From NCBI RefSeq assembly GCF_025698545.1, contig NC_068565.1, forward strand, positions 620,001 to 684,000: 64,000 nucleotides of DNA, in the 5' to 3' direction. Under the pieces are notes generated by a model. The model did no database searches. It was not told the DNA's origin and was given only the letters and a program-made list of their open reading frames with translations. Below are positions 47,701 to 57,041 of the stretch, one piece after another. Numbering within the stretch: the first letter of the stretch is position 1; each line of letters opens with the position of its first letter. Source of the DNA: Gossypium raimondii (Eukaryota; Streptophyta; Magnoliopsida; Malvales; Malvaceae). Position numbers and translations under genes: made by a program.

Positions 47701-47882
47701 ATATCTTTTTTCTTTTACTAACCAGGGGCAATGGTGGTTTCTCTTGCTCTTCCAAGCGGACGAGCATCAGGACGTATAGACTCTAAAAGATGTTTCTCGT
47801 AGAAACGAAGGGGAAAGAGGCGTCTGAAAGCATCTACCTCAACTTCAGTAGACAAGTCACCGCTCGCATTTGGTAATCCCAT
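44749..47882 (-). CDS. RRP43: Exosome subunit RRP43 (RNase PH-like), apparently damaged
   Basis: Exons by frame: 47723-47882, 47586-47635, 47424-47492, 47218-47323, 46723-46789, 46474-46549, about 45270-45550, 44749-44832. The protein starts MGLPNASGDLSTEVEVDAFR and carries RNase PH-type blocks (IRPDARPLGRARETT, SALAKIGSTTMLAA, YCLDADGALSDTALLSA). The family is the RRP43/EXOSC8 ring subunit of the RNA exosome, structural rather than catalytic. Three oddities. Exon 3 ends GAT GAG GTT GTA TAG just before GTTTGC; one extra G would restore the expected DEGCIA join to exon 4 (AIDFHMPP). Exon 4 ends TTAAG before GCATGC, so intron 4 looks GC-AG. After exon 7's LAYTS no GT donor follows closely, and the frame stops at 45243. 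The last exon (DCIALTRQRVKELQKILDEA) is still present. Family firm, functionality doubtful. Confidence 0.82.
44881..45250. mobile_element. MITE-type insertion in RRP43 last intron, flanked by an 18-bp repeat
   Basis: A family-C fold-back unit at 44897-45203 (GGGTTAATATAAATTTTAGC / GGTAAAAAATTACATTAACC ends, arms with 'ctttgcaattt' / 'aattgcagag') is followed by a second partial end, GGTTAATGTAATTTTTAGTTCC, at 45229-45250. The block is bounded by identical AAGCTTTTGGTCCATTAG at 44863-44880 and 45251-45268. The right copy touches RRP43 exon 7. Confidence 0.75.
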
Positions 47883-47983
47883 CGTCAATCTATTTTCTTT
47901 TGATCGAAAAAGGGGAAAAAACACATTTATACCCATCCATTATCAGAAATTATATTTCATTCATTTTAAAATGTTGTTTTCAA

Positions 47984-48220
47984 GGTAATAGTACCATGGA
48001 ATCCATGCCCTACTACTAGAAGTTGGATTACTTTTTATTTTTTCTATTAAAAAAAATACTTTAAGAGTAAATTGGTGTTTCTGTTAAAATTTTCATTCAT
48101 TTCTACTATTAAAAATAGTTCTTATATATAATCAACCACTTTAGACGAAAATTTTTGACTGAAAAAACTAATTTACTCTTTAATTTAATGTACAGGGCAA
48201 AAGGGTTTCATGCTACCTTT
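47984..48220. mobile_element. Shortened family-A MITE in RRP43 promoter
   Basis: It begins GGTAATAGTACCATGGAATC and ends GGGTTTCATGCTACC. It keeps the family's central 'ttcatttctactattaaaa' word but is about 120 bases shorter than full copies. It lies roughly 100 bases upstream of the RRP43 ATG. Confidence 0.7.
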
Positions 48221-49261
48221 TCCATTAAATATGTGTTTTAGTTGTACAAACATCAATATTTTATAAATTTTAGCAGAACTTTCTACATTAACAATTCTAA
48301 TTCATCAATAAATCAGCATAATCGGAAAATTTTCAATGCTCAGAATCAATATTTGAAACATAAACTCATGCAATGATAATGAAATCAATAAACAAATTAG
48401 AAACGAGAAATAACCCACCATACAAAGAAAGGGAAAAATGATGAAAACACCCAATAAAAAGCAAAAGAAAAATGGGACTTTAAATTGGTGAAGAGGAGCT
48501 AATAAACAATCTCAATCAGGAGACAAAAAGGGCCATTTTCTTTGTGTTCATTGTCAAACTGATTCTCAAAAAAAAAAAAAAAAAAGAATAAAACACTCTA
48601 AAACATGAAATGAAACGAGAAAAAAAATATAAAAAGTAATATAAAATTATTATATATGAGAATAAAAGAAAGCCGTTTCTGGTGTACTTTAGCAAATCGA
48701 TGGCAGGCAACGACGGCGAAACGTTTAACAGAGAAGAGCGGAAGTGATGAAAAGAAAATAGCCAGGGCCCAGCATTCATTAAGGAGCTTTTTTTTTCTCC
48801 TTTTTAACTAAATGGGTTAATGTCTTTGTTAGCCCCTAAAATTTCACCTAATGTGTAATTTAGTACCTGTAGAAAAATCCAATTTAGTAATCGGTACCAT
48901 ACAGTTCCAGTCTTCTACTTGTGGCTTCTTCTCTTGAAATGTTCTGATGTATAAGTTGTCTGTAATGAATCAAGAAGTGTATAGCATGGCTTGCATAATA
49001 TGCGGCATATTATATGTATTATGTACAATAAACTGTTAGGTTTATTTATTTATTTAATTGGTTTTGAATGAAAATCTTTAACTGATGATAATTTTCTACT
49101 TATTCTGTCGTCATTTACCTTGTTGGTACTGCTTCTCTTTTTCAACTACAATTTTTGAGGCCAAATTTCTCTCCTCTCACTCTTTGCTCTCATTTTCCTG
49201 GTATTATAGTTTATCTTGTTGAATTTTACATTGTTTTGATGTCTATGGAAATGATTTAATA
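48221..49261. other. Spacer
   Basis: AT-rich, with possible RRP43 leader or promoter sequence (a GC-richer patch at 48690-48740). A partial family-C end lies at 48811-48900 ('gggttaatgtctttgttagcccc'). No gene seen. Confidence 0.5.
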
Positions 49262-49460
49262 GCGGTTGCTGCAAGAGAAGGGATGGAGACTTTTGAGGCC
49301 TGCTTTACAGAGGTTATACATGACAAGGGCTTCTGCATATAGAGATGCTCTTAAGAGTTTCATAGAAGGATAACAAGAAGGTATCCAGCAGGTCATGGAG
49401 AAAAAGGAAGATTCTTCTAAAGCACAGCAAGAAGGAAATACTGATAAAAATTCAGCTTGA
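49262..49460 (+). pseudogene. Unidentified coding fragment with one internal stop
   Basis: From 49263 a frame reads RLLQEKGWRLLRPALQRLYM, then TRASAYRDALKSFIEG, stop (TAA at about 49369), then QEGIQQVMEKKEDSSKAQQ up to a TGA at about 49458. The frame is open and protein-like on both sides of the single stop, so it looks like the C-terminal exon of a helical protein that has decayed. I do not recognise the parent family. Confidence 0.45.
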
Positions 49461-49983
49461 TGGCTGATAAGTGCATAATCGGAGATGCATGTGAGTACTT
49501 CTTCAGCATGCCTATTGTAGACGCAAGTTTAGAGATTTGGTGGAGCTGGGTTAGCATGAAATCACAAGAATGATACATGTCCTGAGAATTTTCCTGTATT
49601 GAGAAATTAATTGACTGATTAATTTAAAAATTAATCAGGGAAAATTATGGCTTACTGCTTTGCTTTACTGCTTTACTGCTTCTTTTGCTTTACTGCTTGT
49701 GCCTTACTGCTTATTCATCTCCAATCACCACTGCCATGACAAGGTGCAGCAGGTGTTGCTTGCACTACACGAAAATAGTGAATCTCATCATGAATTTTCT
49801 TGGGATTGCAATCATTGTTTACTCCCTTTGGCACCAAAAGAAGTGGAATATTGGTGTTTGACATTGTACAATTGTCACAGCAAGTCAGATTAACAAATAG
49901 ATAACATCCATTTTCTGAGTTCCTCTTTAAATGTCTGCATCTCTATAGAATTGTAAATCATTTAAATTTTCCTTCTTTTCTTA

Positions 49984-50304
49984 GCAGCTTGACTTACGTT
50001 ATGGGGCAAAGAGGTCACTAGCTGATCCTCCTAGACTTACTCTGGCCTTGAAATCATGTGATATCAGTTCTACTAGACCTCATTTCCTCCTTGTTGGTGG
50101 GAAGTATGTAGCTGATCTTTCCTTCCTTTATTATTTATTATTTGCTTTTTTTGTTCTCTGCTAATCTTGTATTTGAATGTTTGCAGTGATGCATTTGCTC
50201 GGCTATATGATAGAAGGATGCTGCCACCATTGACCTCCTGCCAGAAAAGAATGTTACCACCTACTTGTGTTACCCAATGCATCTCTCCGACCGTGTTAGT
50301 TTTG
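49984..50304 (+). pseudogene. WDTC1/ASG2-like (WD40-TPR protein) gene fragment
   Basis: The frame reads LDLRYGAKRSLADPPRLTLA, then LKSCDISSTRPHFLLVGG. A GT-AG intron (about 50103-50186) rejoins it to NDAFARLYDRRMLPPL, and the frame is disrupted shortly after PPTCV: the expected PMHLSDR appears in another frame at about 50273-50293. These words match the middle WD40 part of plant WDTC1/ALTERED SEED GERMINATION 2, a substrate receptor of CUL4-DDB1 ubiquitin ligase. The start, other WD repeats and the TPR region are absent here. Because an intron is kept, it derives from genomic duplication and not retroposition. Confidence 0.7.
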
Positions 50305-50923
50305 AAATTGTTTGTTAGTTCTTATTCTTAGACAAAATTTTAAGTCCACTTTTTGGGCCGAACTGGTCTTGGTCCTAAAATTCTATCGAGGCCCAATCCG
50401 ACCCTTAATCACCTCTAAGTTCGACTCCAAACTCGAGCTTCAATGATATATATTTACTATATATTATAAAATATAAATATAGTTTAGAAAATTTGAAAAA
50501 TATGAAATTAAATTAATTTTTTTAACCAGGTTTAAAAATTAAAAAAATTGATAACTAATAAAATTAACGGGTAAGATGGATCGAGAACTGTCCAAATCAC
50601 TCAAATTGAGACAAATCAAACCAAATTAGTTGAGTTTATCTGTTTTAACCAACATAAGCTTTCTCCCCATGAACATAGGTTTCTGTTGAAAAAAGAAGGG
50701 AAAATTAATGTTAATATTGTATATACAATAATGAAATTGTAAATTAATAATATAAAAATACAAAAAAGATGAAAATTCGATTAGACTATTAAACCATTCG
50801 AAACGGGTATTATAATACTCAAATTTGATTTGATTAATAATTCAAGTAGTTCAAACTTGAATTTATAATTACTGAATTGAATTTTGGCTCAAATAACCTA
50901 CAAGAAGTCTTGGCGCTGTGTAC
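50305..50923. other. Spacer
   Basis: AT-rich sequence with degraded 'gagctt / ccgactctaaactcgag'-like words near 50350-50440. No gene seen. Confidence 0.6.
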
Positions 50924-53254
50924 TCATAACATGTAATCTGCTTTTGTAGGTAGCCTACTGAAGAAATTCTGGGGTGCATTTAGCACATCTTTTCCTAAAA
51001 ATGGAGGCCTCATCACATAAAATCCTCCAAAAATAAGAAAAACCTTAAGACTAATTAAATAATATAACATGAAGGACCCAACAAGACAACAAACAAGGAA
51101 CATCATTGTAATTCTTGGGTCACGCCAGTTTAGCAGTGAGTGAAACCTCTCAACCTGTGTTGCAATGTCACTGATCACTGTCACAACTCTCCCTGCAATA
51201 CTTCTCAGTCTATCATATCTCATCCGAAGAACATCGAATTGTCTTGAAGATGGGAAAGTATCAAACTCTTCGTCCAATTCATCGGCTGTTACAAATCCGG
51301 CAACCGATAGGTTCACATCGATATGAGTTGGACGCCTCGGTCGCTTTCTCCATTGGAGGATCATAACTTGAATACTATAAAGAGTCACTGTTGGTAATAT
51401 CAAATCTGGTTTAAAAACTATAATGCAGTAGATCGCCATGACTAAAACAGTTGCTGCCGAATTATTCCACTTGCGGATTTCATCGAACCATTGCCGAGCA
51501 TTGGAAAAGCACTTAAAAGTAGCCAAAACTCTCTGAAAATTGGCTTTGGCTTTCCTTAGGCTCCACATTTGGGAACCTCCATCCAACATGTGCTCCACAA
51601 CCTCTTGCCTTAACGGCGGTTCGTTTCGGCTTAGACTCGAACAAAGAATACGAACGGCTTGTTTCCTTAAAATATCGAGTTGGTATATCGAAAGAGGGTA
51701 AATATGATGCATTTGAGGCAACAAAGGATTCATGGTGTAAACCAGAAATAAGCTCAAGTAAGATGAGCAAGTAAATCTTATTGCTAGCTGAAGTTCTCCC
51801 ATTTTCTTCGCTCCACTGGGTTGTAACACCAAAAGGGGATAAGAATATGTGTAAATCTTGTTCGTTGCAAGAGTTGAAAGTCGAATTCGTACCTTTCCGA
51901 GACTCGGATCTTTTCCATCTCCAACTGCATCGCGACCATGCAAGTGACAGTCATCGAAAACTCCTATGGTAAGCATGGTATACGGGTCATAAACATCCCA
52001 ACTATACTGTTCATTCCATATTGGATCGAAACTGTCAACAACTGTCCGAGTCTTGACCCACTTAGGCCCGTATTTCGCCACGCAATAAGCATCGGTCGTT
52101 TCACGGCCGTCTCTTAACTTCATTGGCTGCAAACTGGAAGCGTTTATGATCCCCAACTCCAAAACTCCGATCATAGCCGTCCACAACATTTTTGCAGTAG
52201 GCCGGTAATCGCTTCCATTGTGAACAGATTCATCGAACACATGGTATCCGCCATCAAGATTTACACACATGTTAAGCTTACCAAAGAAATTCACCTCTTT
52301 CTCCATTCCATCTTCAAATACAATGTCCTCAAGAGTGTACCACAACGGATCAGCTGGTAAAGGTAGTAGCCTCCGTTCAACATTCGATAAACGAATCACG
52401 CACTTCCCTAAACATCGGACCGTATTATTTTCGAGCCTATCCTCGACCGTTACTATTAAAGAATCAAAAAATGGCTCAGCAACAACGAACATCAAATCCT
52501 CATTCCATTGAGGATTCACATTCTTATCAGGGGAAACTCTGGTCCTCAATATCACATCCCCAACTACAGCCTTAACATAAACTTGGGGATTTCGATCCTT
52601 GCTTCCTGGGACTAAATCTTGTGCTTGAATTACGTTAACTCGAAGGTACCAAAGTCTCGGCGAAAGATATGCCTTTGAACGAGTATTCAAAAGGCTTTCG
52701 CCGCTCACAATTGCCGAATCCGAGTGCCAAGCGTCGGTAAACACGCGATCGGCTTGTGTGCTATACCACATAGCCAACATCAATTCACCTTTTCTTAAAG
52801 TGAAACCATTTTTATCTTCCAATTTATACCATTGTGAAGCGAGGGGACTATCAGGGGGAAGACAAAGTGGAACCTCATGCAAAGCAACGGTGATTTTGCC
52901 AATCATATTGTCACCAATTATTAGTTCCTTGTCTCTCACGGTGATCTCCATAGTTGTAGCCTGCAACCGATCTTGTCCGAAGGCGAACACTTGGTTCCAT
53001 TCAAAATCCGGTTTCTTCTCGAAGTACTTGGTTGTCGCGTTATAGTTTCCAATTTTTATTTCAACGTAAGGATCAATGATTCCATTGACAGCTTTCAATG
53101 GCAACTCTCTAGCTCTAACTATTCTGACAAATAAAAACTCCATCTTCTCAACAAGATCAAATGAAGATGTAAGTTTTTCGCCGCCGGAAACTCGGTCACT
53201 GCCGATGTTTGGGCTGGTTTCTTTCAAAGAAAAATCTACTTTTTCAACTGCCAT
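50924..53254 (-). CDS. MCTP / FTIP-type multiple C2 domain transmembrane protein
   Basis: An intronless protein of 776 residues, starting at the ATG at 53254 (MAVEKVDFSLKET); the frame is open further up but without an ATG. Three C2 domains lie at about residues 37-150 (LFVRIVRARELPLK ... GIIDPYVEIKIG), 200-310 (LRVNVIQAQDLVPGSKDRNP) and 365-480 (GVLELGIINASSLQPMK). Then comes the plant phosphoribosyltransferase C-terminal (PRT_C) region with hydrophobic hairpins (ATVLVMAIYCIIVFKPDLIL and MMFLVCCLVGSFMLYYLISL) and the closing NFFSRLPTKADYML. The QEVVEHMLDGG / MWSLRKAKANFQR block is typical. MCTPs tether ER to plasma membrane, often at plasmodesmata; FTIP1 and QUIRKY are relatives. Lack of coding introns is normal for the family. 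A TATA-like CTATAAAAG lies about 105 bases upstream. Confidence 0.96.
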   Translation of the reverse strand: MAVEKVDFSLKETSPNIGSDRVSGGEKLTSSFDLVEKMEFLFVRIVRARELPLKAVNGIIDPYVEIKIGNYNATTKYFEKKPDFEWNQVFAFGQDRLQATTMEITVRDKELIIGDNMIGKITVALHEVPLCLPPDSPLASQWYKLEDKNGFTLRKGELMLAMWYSTQADRVFTDAWHSDSAIVSGESLLNTRSKAYLSPRLWYLRVNVIQAQDLVPGSKDRNPQVYVKAVVGDVILRTRVSPDKNVNPQWNEDLMFVVAEPFFDSLIVTVEDRLENNTVRCLGKCVIRLSNVERRLLPLPADPLWYTLEDIVFEDGMEKEVNFFGKLNMCVNLDGGYHVFDESVHNGSDYRPTAKMLWTAMIGVLELGIINASSLQPMKLRDGRETTDAYCVAKYGPKWVKTRTVVDSFDPIWNEQYSWDVYDPYTMLTIGVFDDCHLHGRDAVGDGKDPSLGKVRIRLSTLATNKIYTYSYPLLVLQPSGAKKMGELQLAIRFTCSSYLSLFLVYTMNPLLPQMHHIYPLSIYQLDILRKQAVRILCSSLSRNEPPLRQEVVEHMLDGGSQMWSLRKAKANFQRVLATFKCFSNARQWFDEIRKWNNSAATVLVMAIYCIIVFKPDLILPTVTLYSIQVMILQWRKRPRRPTHIDVNLSVAGFVTADELDEEFDTFPSSRQFDVLRMRYDRLRSIAGRVVTVISDIATQVERFHSLLNWRDPRITMMFLVCCLVGSFMLYYLISLKVFLIFGGFYVMRPPFLGKDVLNAPQNFFSRLPTKADYML

Positions 53255-53356
53255 TGTGCAAAGCCTGCGGGAAAGACAGGAAGAAAGTTGAAAAGATTCT
53301 GGAAAAAGAAAAGACAATAAAGAATAGGGTTAGATTTCAAAAGATATAAATTTCAA

Positions 53357-53366
53357 CTTTTATAGA
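53357..53366 (-). promoter_or_regulatory. TATA-like box of the MCTP gene
   Basis: The minus strand reads TCTATAAAAGTTG about 105 bases before the ATG. An AT microsatellite follows immediately upstream (about 53373-53388). Confidence 0.45.
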
Positions 53367-53388
53367 GTTGCCATATATATATATATAA

Positions 53389-54312
53389 CTAGATACGGCT
53401 AGTTTTAAAATTTTAATTACATTAAATAATCATTTAATATTTTTTATGTCATAAGTGAATAAAGTTAATATTACAGTCTAGAAATTATAATTATTGCTCG
53501 AAATTAGGTTATAGGTTGGGTCGGGTTGATTTTAAACATAATATTAATGTATTTTATACTTGTTTAAATTTGATTCGATTCAAAATATTAGTTTAATTAA
53601 ATCAAGATTTGCAAAAGTCTAATCTAAGCTCATTTTAAACTATGTATTATTTTTAAAAAATTTATAATTTAATATTTAAAAAAATATTTATTTTATTTAT
53701 TGAAATTTTTTATATAGCCATCTTAATATTATTTTAATGTTTACAATTAGAGTAGTATTATATATTTAGTATAGATTTATTTATTTAATAATATATAAAA
53801 ATAAAATAATATAAAGTACTACAAACTTAAAAATAGACTGGGCCGAGCTTGACCTTTGAATGTTAAAATCTAAATCCAACCCATATTTTAAACATATCTA
53901 ATATTTTTGTACCACCAACTTACGAACAGGTCTAGTTACTTCTCGTAAGATTTTGAGATTATGTTATAAGTAAGAAAGAGGTCTGAATGTATTATTATTA
54001 TTATTATTTTGCATGTTAATCCCTTATGTTTGGATTAAGTTTCCTGCATACTAGATCTCATTCTTGTAGTCTCTTTTTCAAGCAAGAAATGGAGTTATCT
54101 TTAATAGGCCTGGAAAAACATCCCTAGTTAATGTCATTGCAGTAAGTGAATATTTATGTTACAAGTTTACCATACAGTAACTTTTAATTCTACAATTTAT
54201 TAGGGGACTAAAAGATAATTTTTCCATTTGAGGGGTACAAGTCCATCGTGCATATATCTCTACTTGATGAAGTTGTTTTCTTAGTATCAAAGAGAATAGA
54301 AGAGGATGAAAC
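53389..54312. other. Spacer
   Basis: AT-rich, with an ATT microsatellite at about 53993-54009 and degraded repeats. No gene seen. Confidence 0.55.
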
Positions 54313-54330
54313 TCATGTCTGTTAGTTTTG

Positions 54331-54745
54331 TTATCCAACCACTCGCTGGAAGAGTGGATCCAACCTTCTACCGTCTGCCGTAGTTGAAAGGGCCAACCAC
54401 CGTTCATCATCTTCTACCGTTCGTTTTGCATAAAGGGGAACATCACCTATCAGATAAGGAGCTTCTTCTCTTTTTAGTCCCTCTGTAGCTAGAACATGGG
54501 CAGCACTATTCGCCTGTCTCGGCACATGCTTAAAAACACAACTTTCCAACGCTATTTCAGACCTTTCAATTTCTTCTTTTTGCAGTTTTCGGATCACGGT
54601 TAAAGAATCACCTTCAACCTCCACCGTCGTTAAGTCTACACCTGCAAACATGCCACTGCTTCGGCCGCAAAAGGGGAAGGCATGTTTTCATGCAATGATA
54701 CTTTTGAGTGTAGAATCTTGCGCATCTCTAATGATAATGTTGGAA
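54331..54745 (-). pseudogene. RNase H-like (RVT_3 type) domain remnant
   Basis: The main frame (54651 to 54331) contains VDLTTVEVEGDSLTVIRKLQ and FKHVPRQANSAAHVLATEGL, the characteristic end of the plant RNase H domain (PF13456) that accompanies non-LTR reverse transcriptases. Just upstream, in another frame, SLHENMPSPFAAEAVACLQ gives the preceding part of the same domain, so one frameshift separates them near 54650. No reverse transcriptase is visible nearby. Either a LINE fragment or a domesticated stand-alone RNase H gene that has decayed. Confidence 0.75.
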
Positions 54746-56189
54746 AAATTGTAATTTATGAAAACTTTGAGTTATATTTTCAATCGGTGAAGGTTGAGAG
54801 TTGAATAATAAATTATGGTTTTATATTCTATTTCATGAGACCTTTACAACAGTATATTATATGCTCAAGATAGTTGAGTGATGAATGATAAATTGATACT
54901 CAAAATAAGCTATTTGAAAATATTTGTTGAGGAAAAAAAATTTAGATCCCACATTGGTTAAATACCAAGTGTGAAATGTATATATATATATATATATGAG
55001 ATCCACTTAATTGATTGAATAACTAAGTTAAATTGTGCCTTGTGTGTAGGTGGGATTGGGGTTGGGGCACATGATGTGGGTATCCAAAGTTGATTAATAA
55101 ATATTTTACCTCAACACGAAAATCATTTTTCCTCCCTTAGTAGGACAGGAATAGTTGGCGACGCTAGTAGTAAAGCGATTCCCTTTTAAGATATATAGAC
55201 TTTATGTAAGAGACATTTCTATAAGGAATCAAATTTAGATGAAATAGAGTCATACCAAATCACATGGAAAATACTTTCGATTAATTGTTATTAAAATTAT
55301 ATTTAAAGTTTTCGATTCATTTTAAAATTAATGGAATTATTGTCAAAAGCACCGAATACAATATTATTGAACTCCAATTTTTCTTTGATTTTCAAATGCA
55401 TATTCAAAATTACTTTTTAAATGGAATTTTCCAAATTTTCTTTTTCCTTTTAAATATTTTTATAGATAACTGATTGTGCCAAATTCTTTTTTTTAGAATT
55501 AGTCCTATAATCTTAAAATAAAGGGACTAAATTAATCATTTATCAACCGAAATAAATATGTCGCTATATTTTCAATTAAATTACTCTATTTATTTTAAAA
55601 TAAATTAAATATAAAGATCCCTATATATTTATTCGAGACAAATGTATATATAAAGTGTATGATAGGTCAATGGAATAATTATTTGGATCTTCTTTTTAAT
55701 ATAATTAGATTTATAGATCTATAAATTATTAATATATAACTTCTAATGACTATAATGTTTACATATTTTTTTCAATCATATCTTTAATATGAAAATAACA
55801 AGTATTGGGTGCAGTGGTAACACAGATTGTACTTCCAATGAGAGAATGTGAATTTGAACTTTTGAAACAATATTATTAGAAAGCGCAGTCATGAACCCCA
55901 AATATGAACGCCTTTCTAAGAAAAGAGTAGTTAATCACTTACGCTTGGTCGCACGGATGCCATAGTTGTTTCTATTATAATCATTGAAACATGTAACTAA
56001 TTAAAAAGTGATATTGATTAAGTTTGTAAAGGTTTTTTATTTCCTTTTTTAAGCTCAAAACATCATATCATATTTAAATAGCATAATCATAAATTTAATC
56101 CTCAATATTTATATATGTGGTCAATTTGACTCTTCTTTTTTTACTAAATTTAGTAATTAACTTTTCAGAAAGAGTCGAATCAATTTTTT
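54746..56189. other. Intergenic spacer
   Basis: AT-rich. It contains an (AT)n run at 54978-54997 and an unclassified 'gatcccacattggttaaat' stretch near 54955. No gene seen. Confidence 0.55.
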
Positions 56190-56545
56190 TAATGCAAATG
56201 TTTACCCATGAGCTGGTCTAATTGTAGTTAAAGGTTTTCAAGTAGAATAAAGCTTACTAAAAAAGATGTTAAATCCAATCTCCTTCAAAGCAATTTGATT
56301 ATAATCGTTTTGCTTATACTTTTAAGCAACAATGAGAGAATTTGCTCAGAGAATTTAATTGAAGGGATTCGATCAACGACTTCAATCAAAACATCACCAT
56401 CTAAAAGTTTAATATCTTACTCATCTGTATTATTGTTCGCATCTACCACATTTCCCATAGTATTGAAGAGAGTCTCCTTAAATGATTATTTTTCGGTTCA
56501 TCATCTCTTAATCGAATCTTTTAGTATCTCACCCTACTCTGAATA
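56190..56545 (-). mobile_element. LINE ORF1 (DUF4283-type) remnant
   Basis: On the minus strand, frames give GDVLIEVVDRIPSIKFSEQI, LSLLLKSISKTIIIKLL, then a stop followed by RRLDLTSFLVSFI. The order (acidic leader, a 'GIPSI-FS' box, 'KTVIVKLLGR-IG') is that of plant LINE ORF1 proteins with DUF4283. At least one internal stop follows KLL, and the zinc knuckle and reverse transcriptase are absent. A second copy of the same region lies at 61030-61180. Confidence 0.6.
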
Positions 56546-56793
56546 AAGAAAGTGACAAGGGCAACCCACTTTAGCGATATCCCTAGAAGAGAACATTATT
56601 ATCATAAGATTGATACATACAGATCTTTATAGGTTAAGAAATTAAGATTTTTTTATTGCTGTTACAAATTTGTCATTAAGTAAATAATATATATCAATTA
56701 ACGTGCATAATTTTTTTGTTCAATTACATTGCGTAAGGTTGCTCGTTGCGATTAGTTTACATGTTTATGGTAATTTGCTGCATCATTCCCTCA

Positions 56794-57041
56794 CTAATTC
56801 TTCTCATTTTCCGTGTTAGCATTATCTTTTGCATTGCTTCTAAAATATCGAATGGCTTTAGCCACCTCTTCCTTAAAATTTGGGTCTGATGTCACATAAC
56901 CGAGGTCTACTAATCCCTCATTTTCCATTTTCAACAAGCCATTGGAAACTTCAGTAGCAATTTCTTCTTCCGATCCTGGGGAAGCTGCAACCTCATCAGC
57001 TAAGGCAAAGGTTGTCCCATCCACACTCCCAGAATTATCTC
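56794..57041 (-). pseudogene. Unrecognised coding segment, 3' part, cut by solo LTR
   Basis: The frame reads [60 protein letters not shown], and ends NTENEKN at a stop at 56794. It is acidic with a 'G-hydrophobic ... DPNF' motif. The part before the solo LTR insertion is at 60208-60600, and the flanks of the LTR share ATCTC. I do not recognise the family. Confidence 0.5.

Noticed and set aside
48516-48779. Minus-strand frame MNAGPWLFSFHHF... ahead of RRP43
   Set aside because: Ends in a long Phe/Tyr low-complexity tail from a poly-A tract; no family match. More likely leader or promoter sequence.
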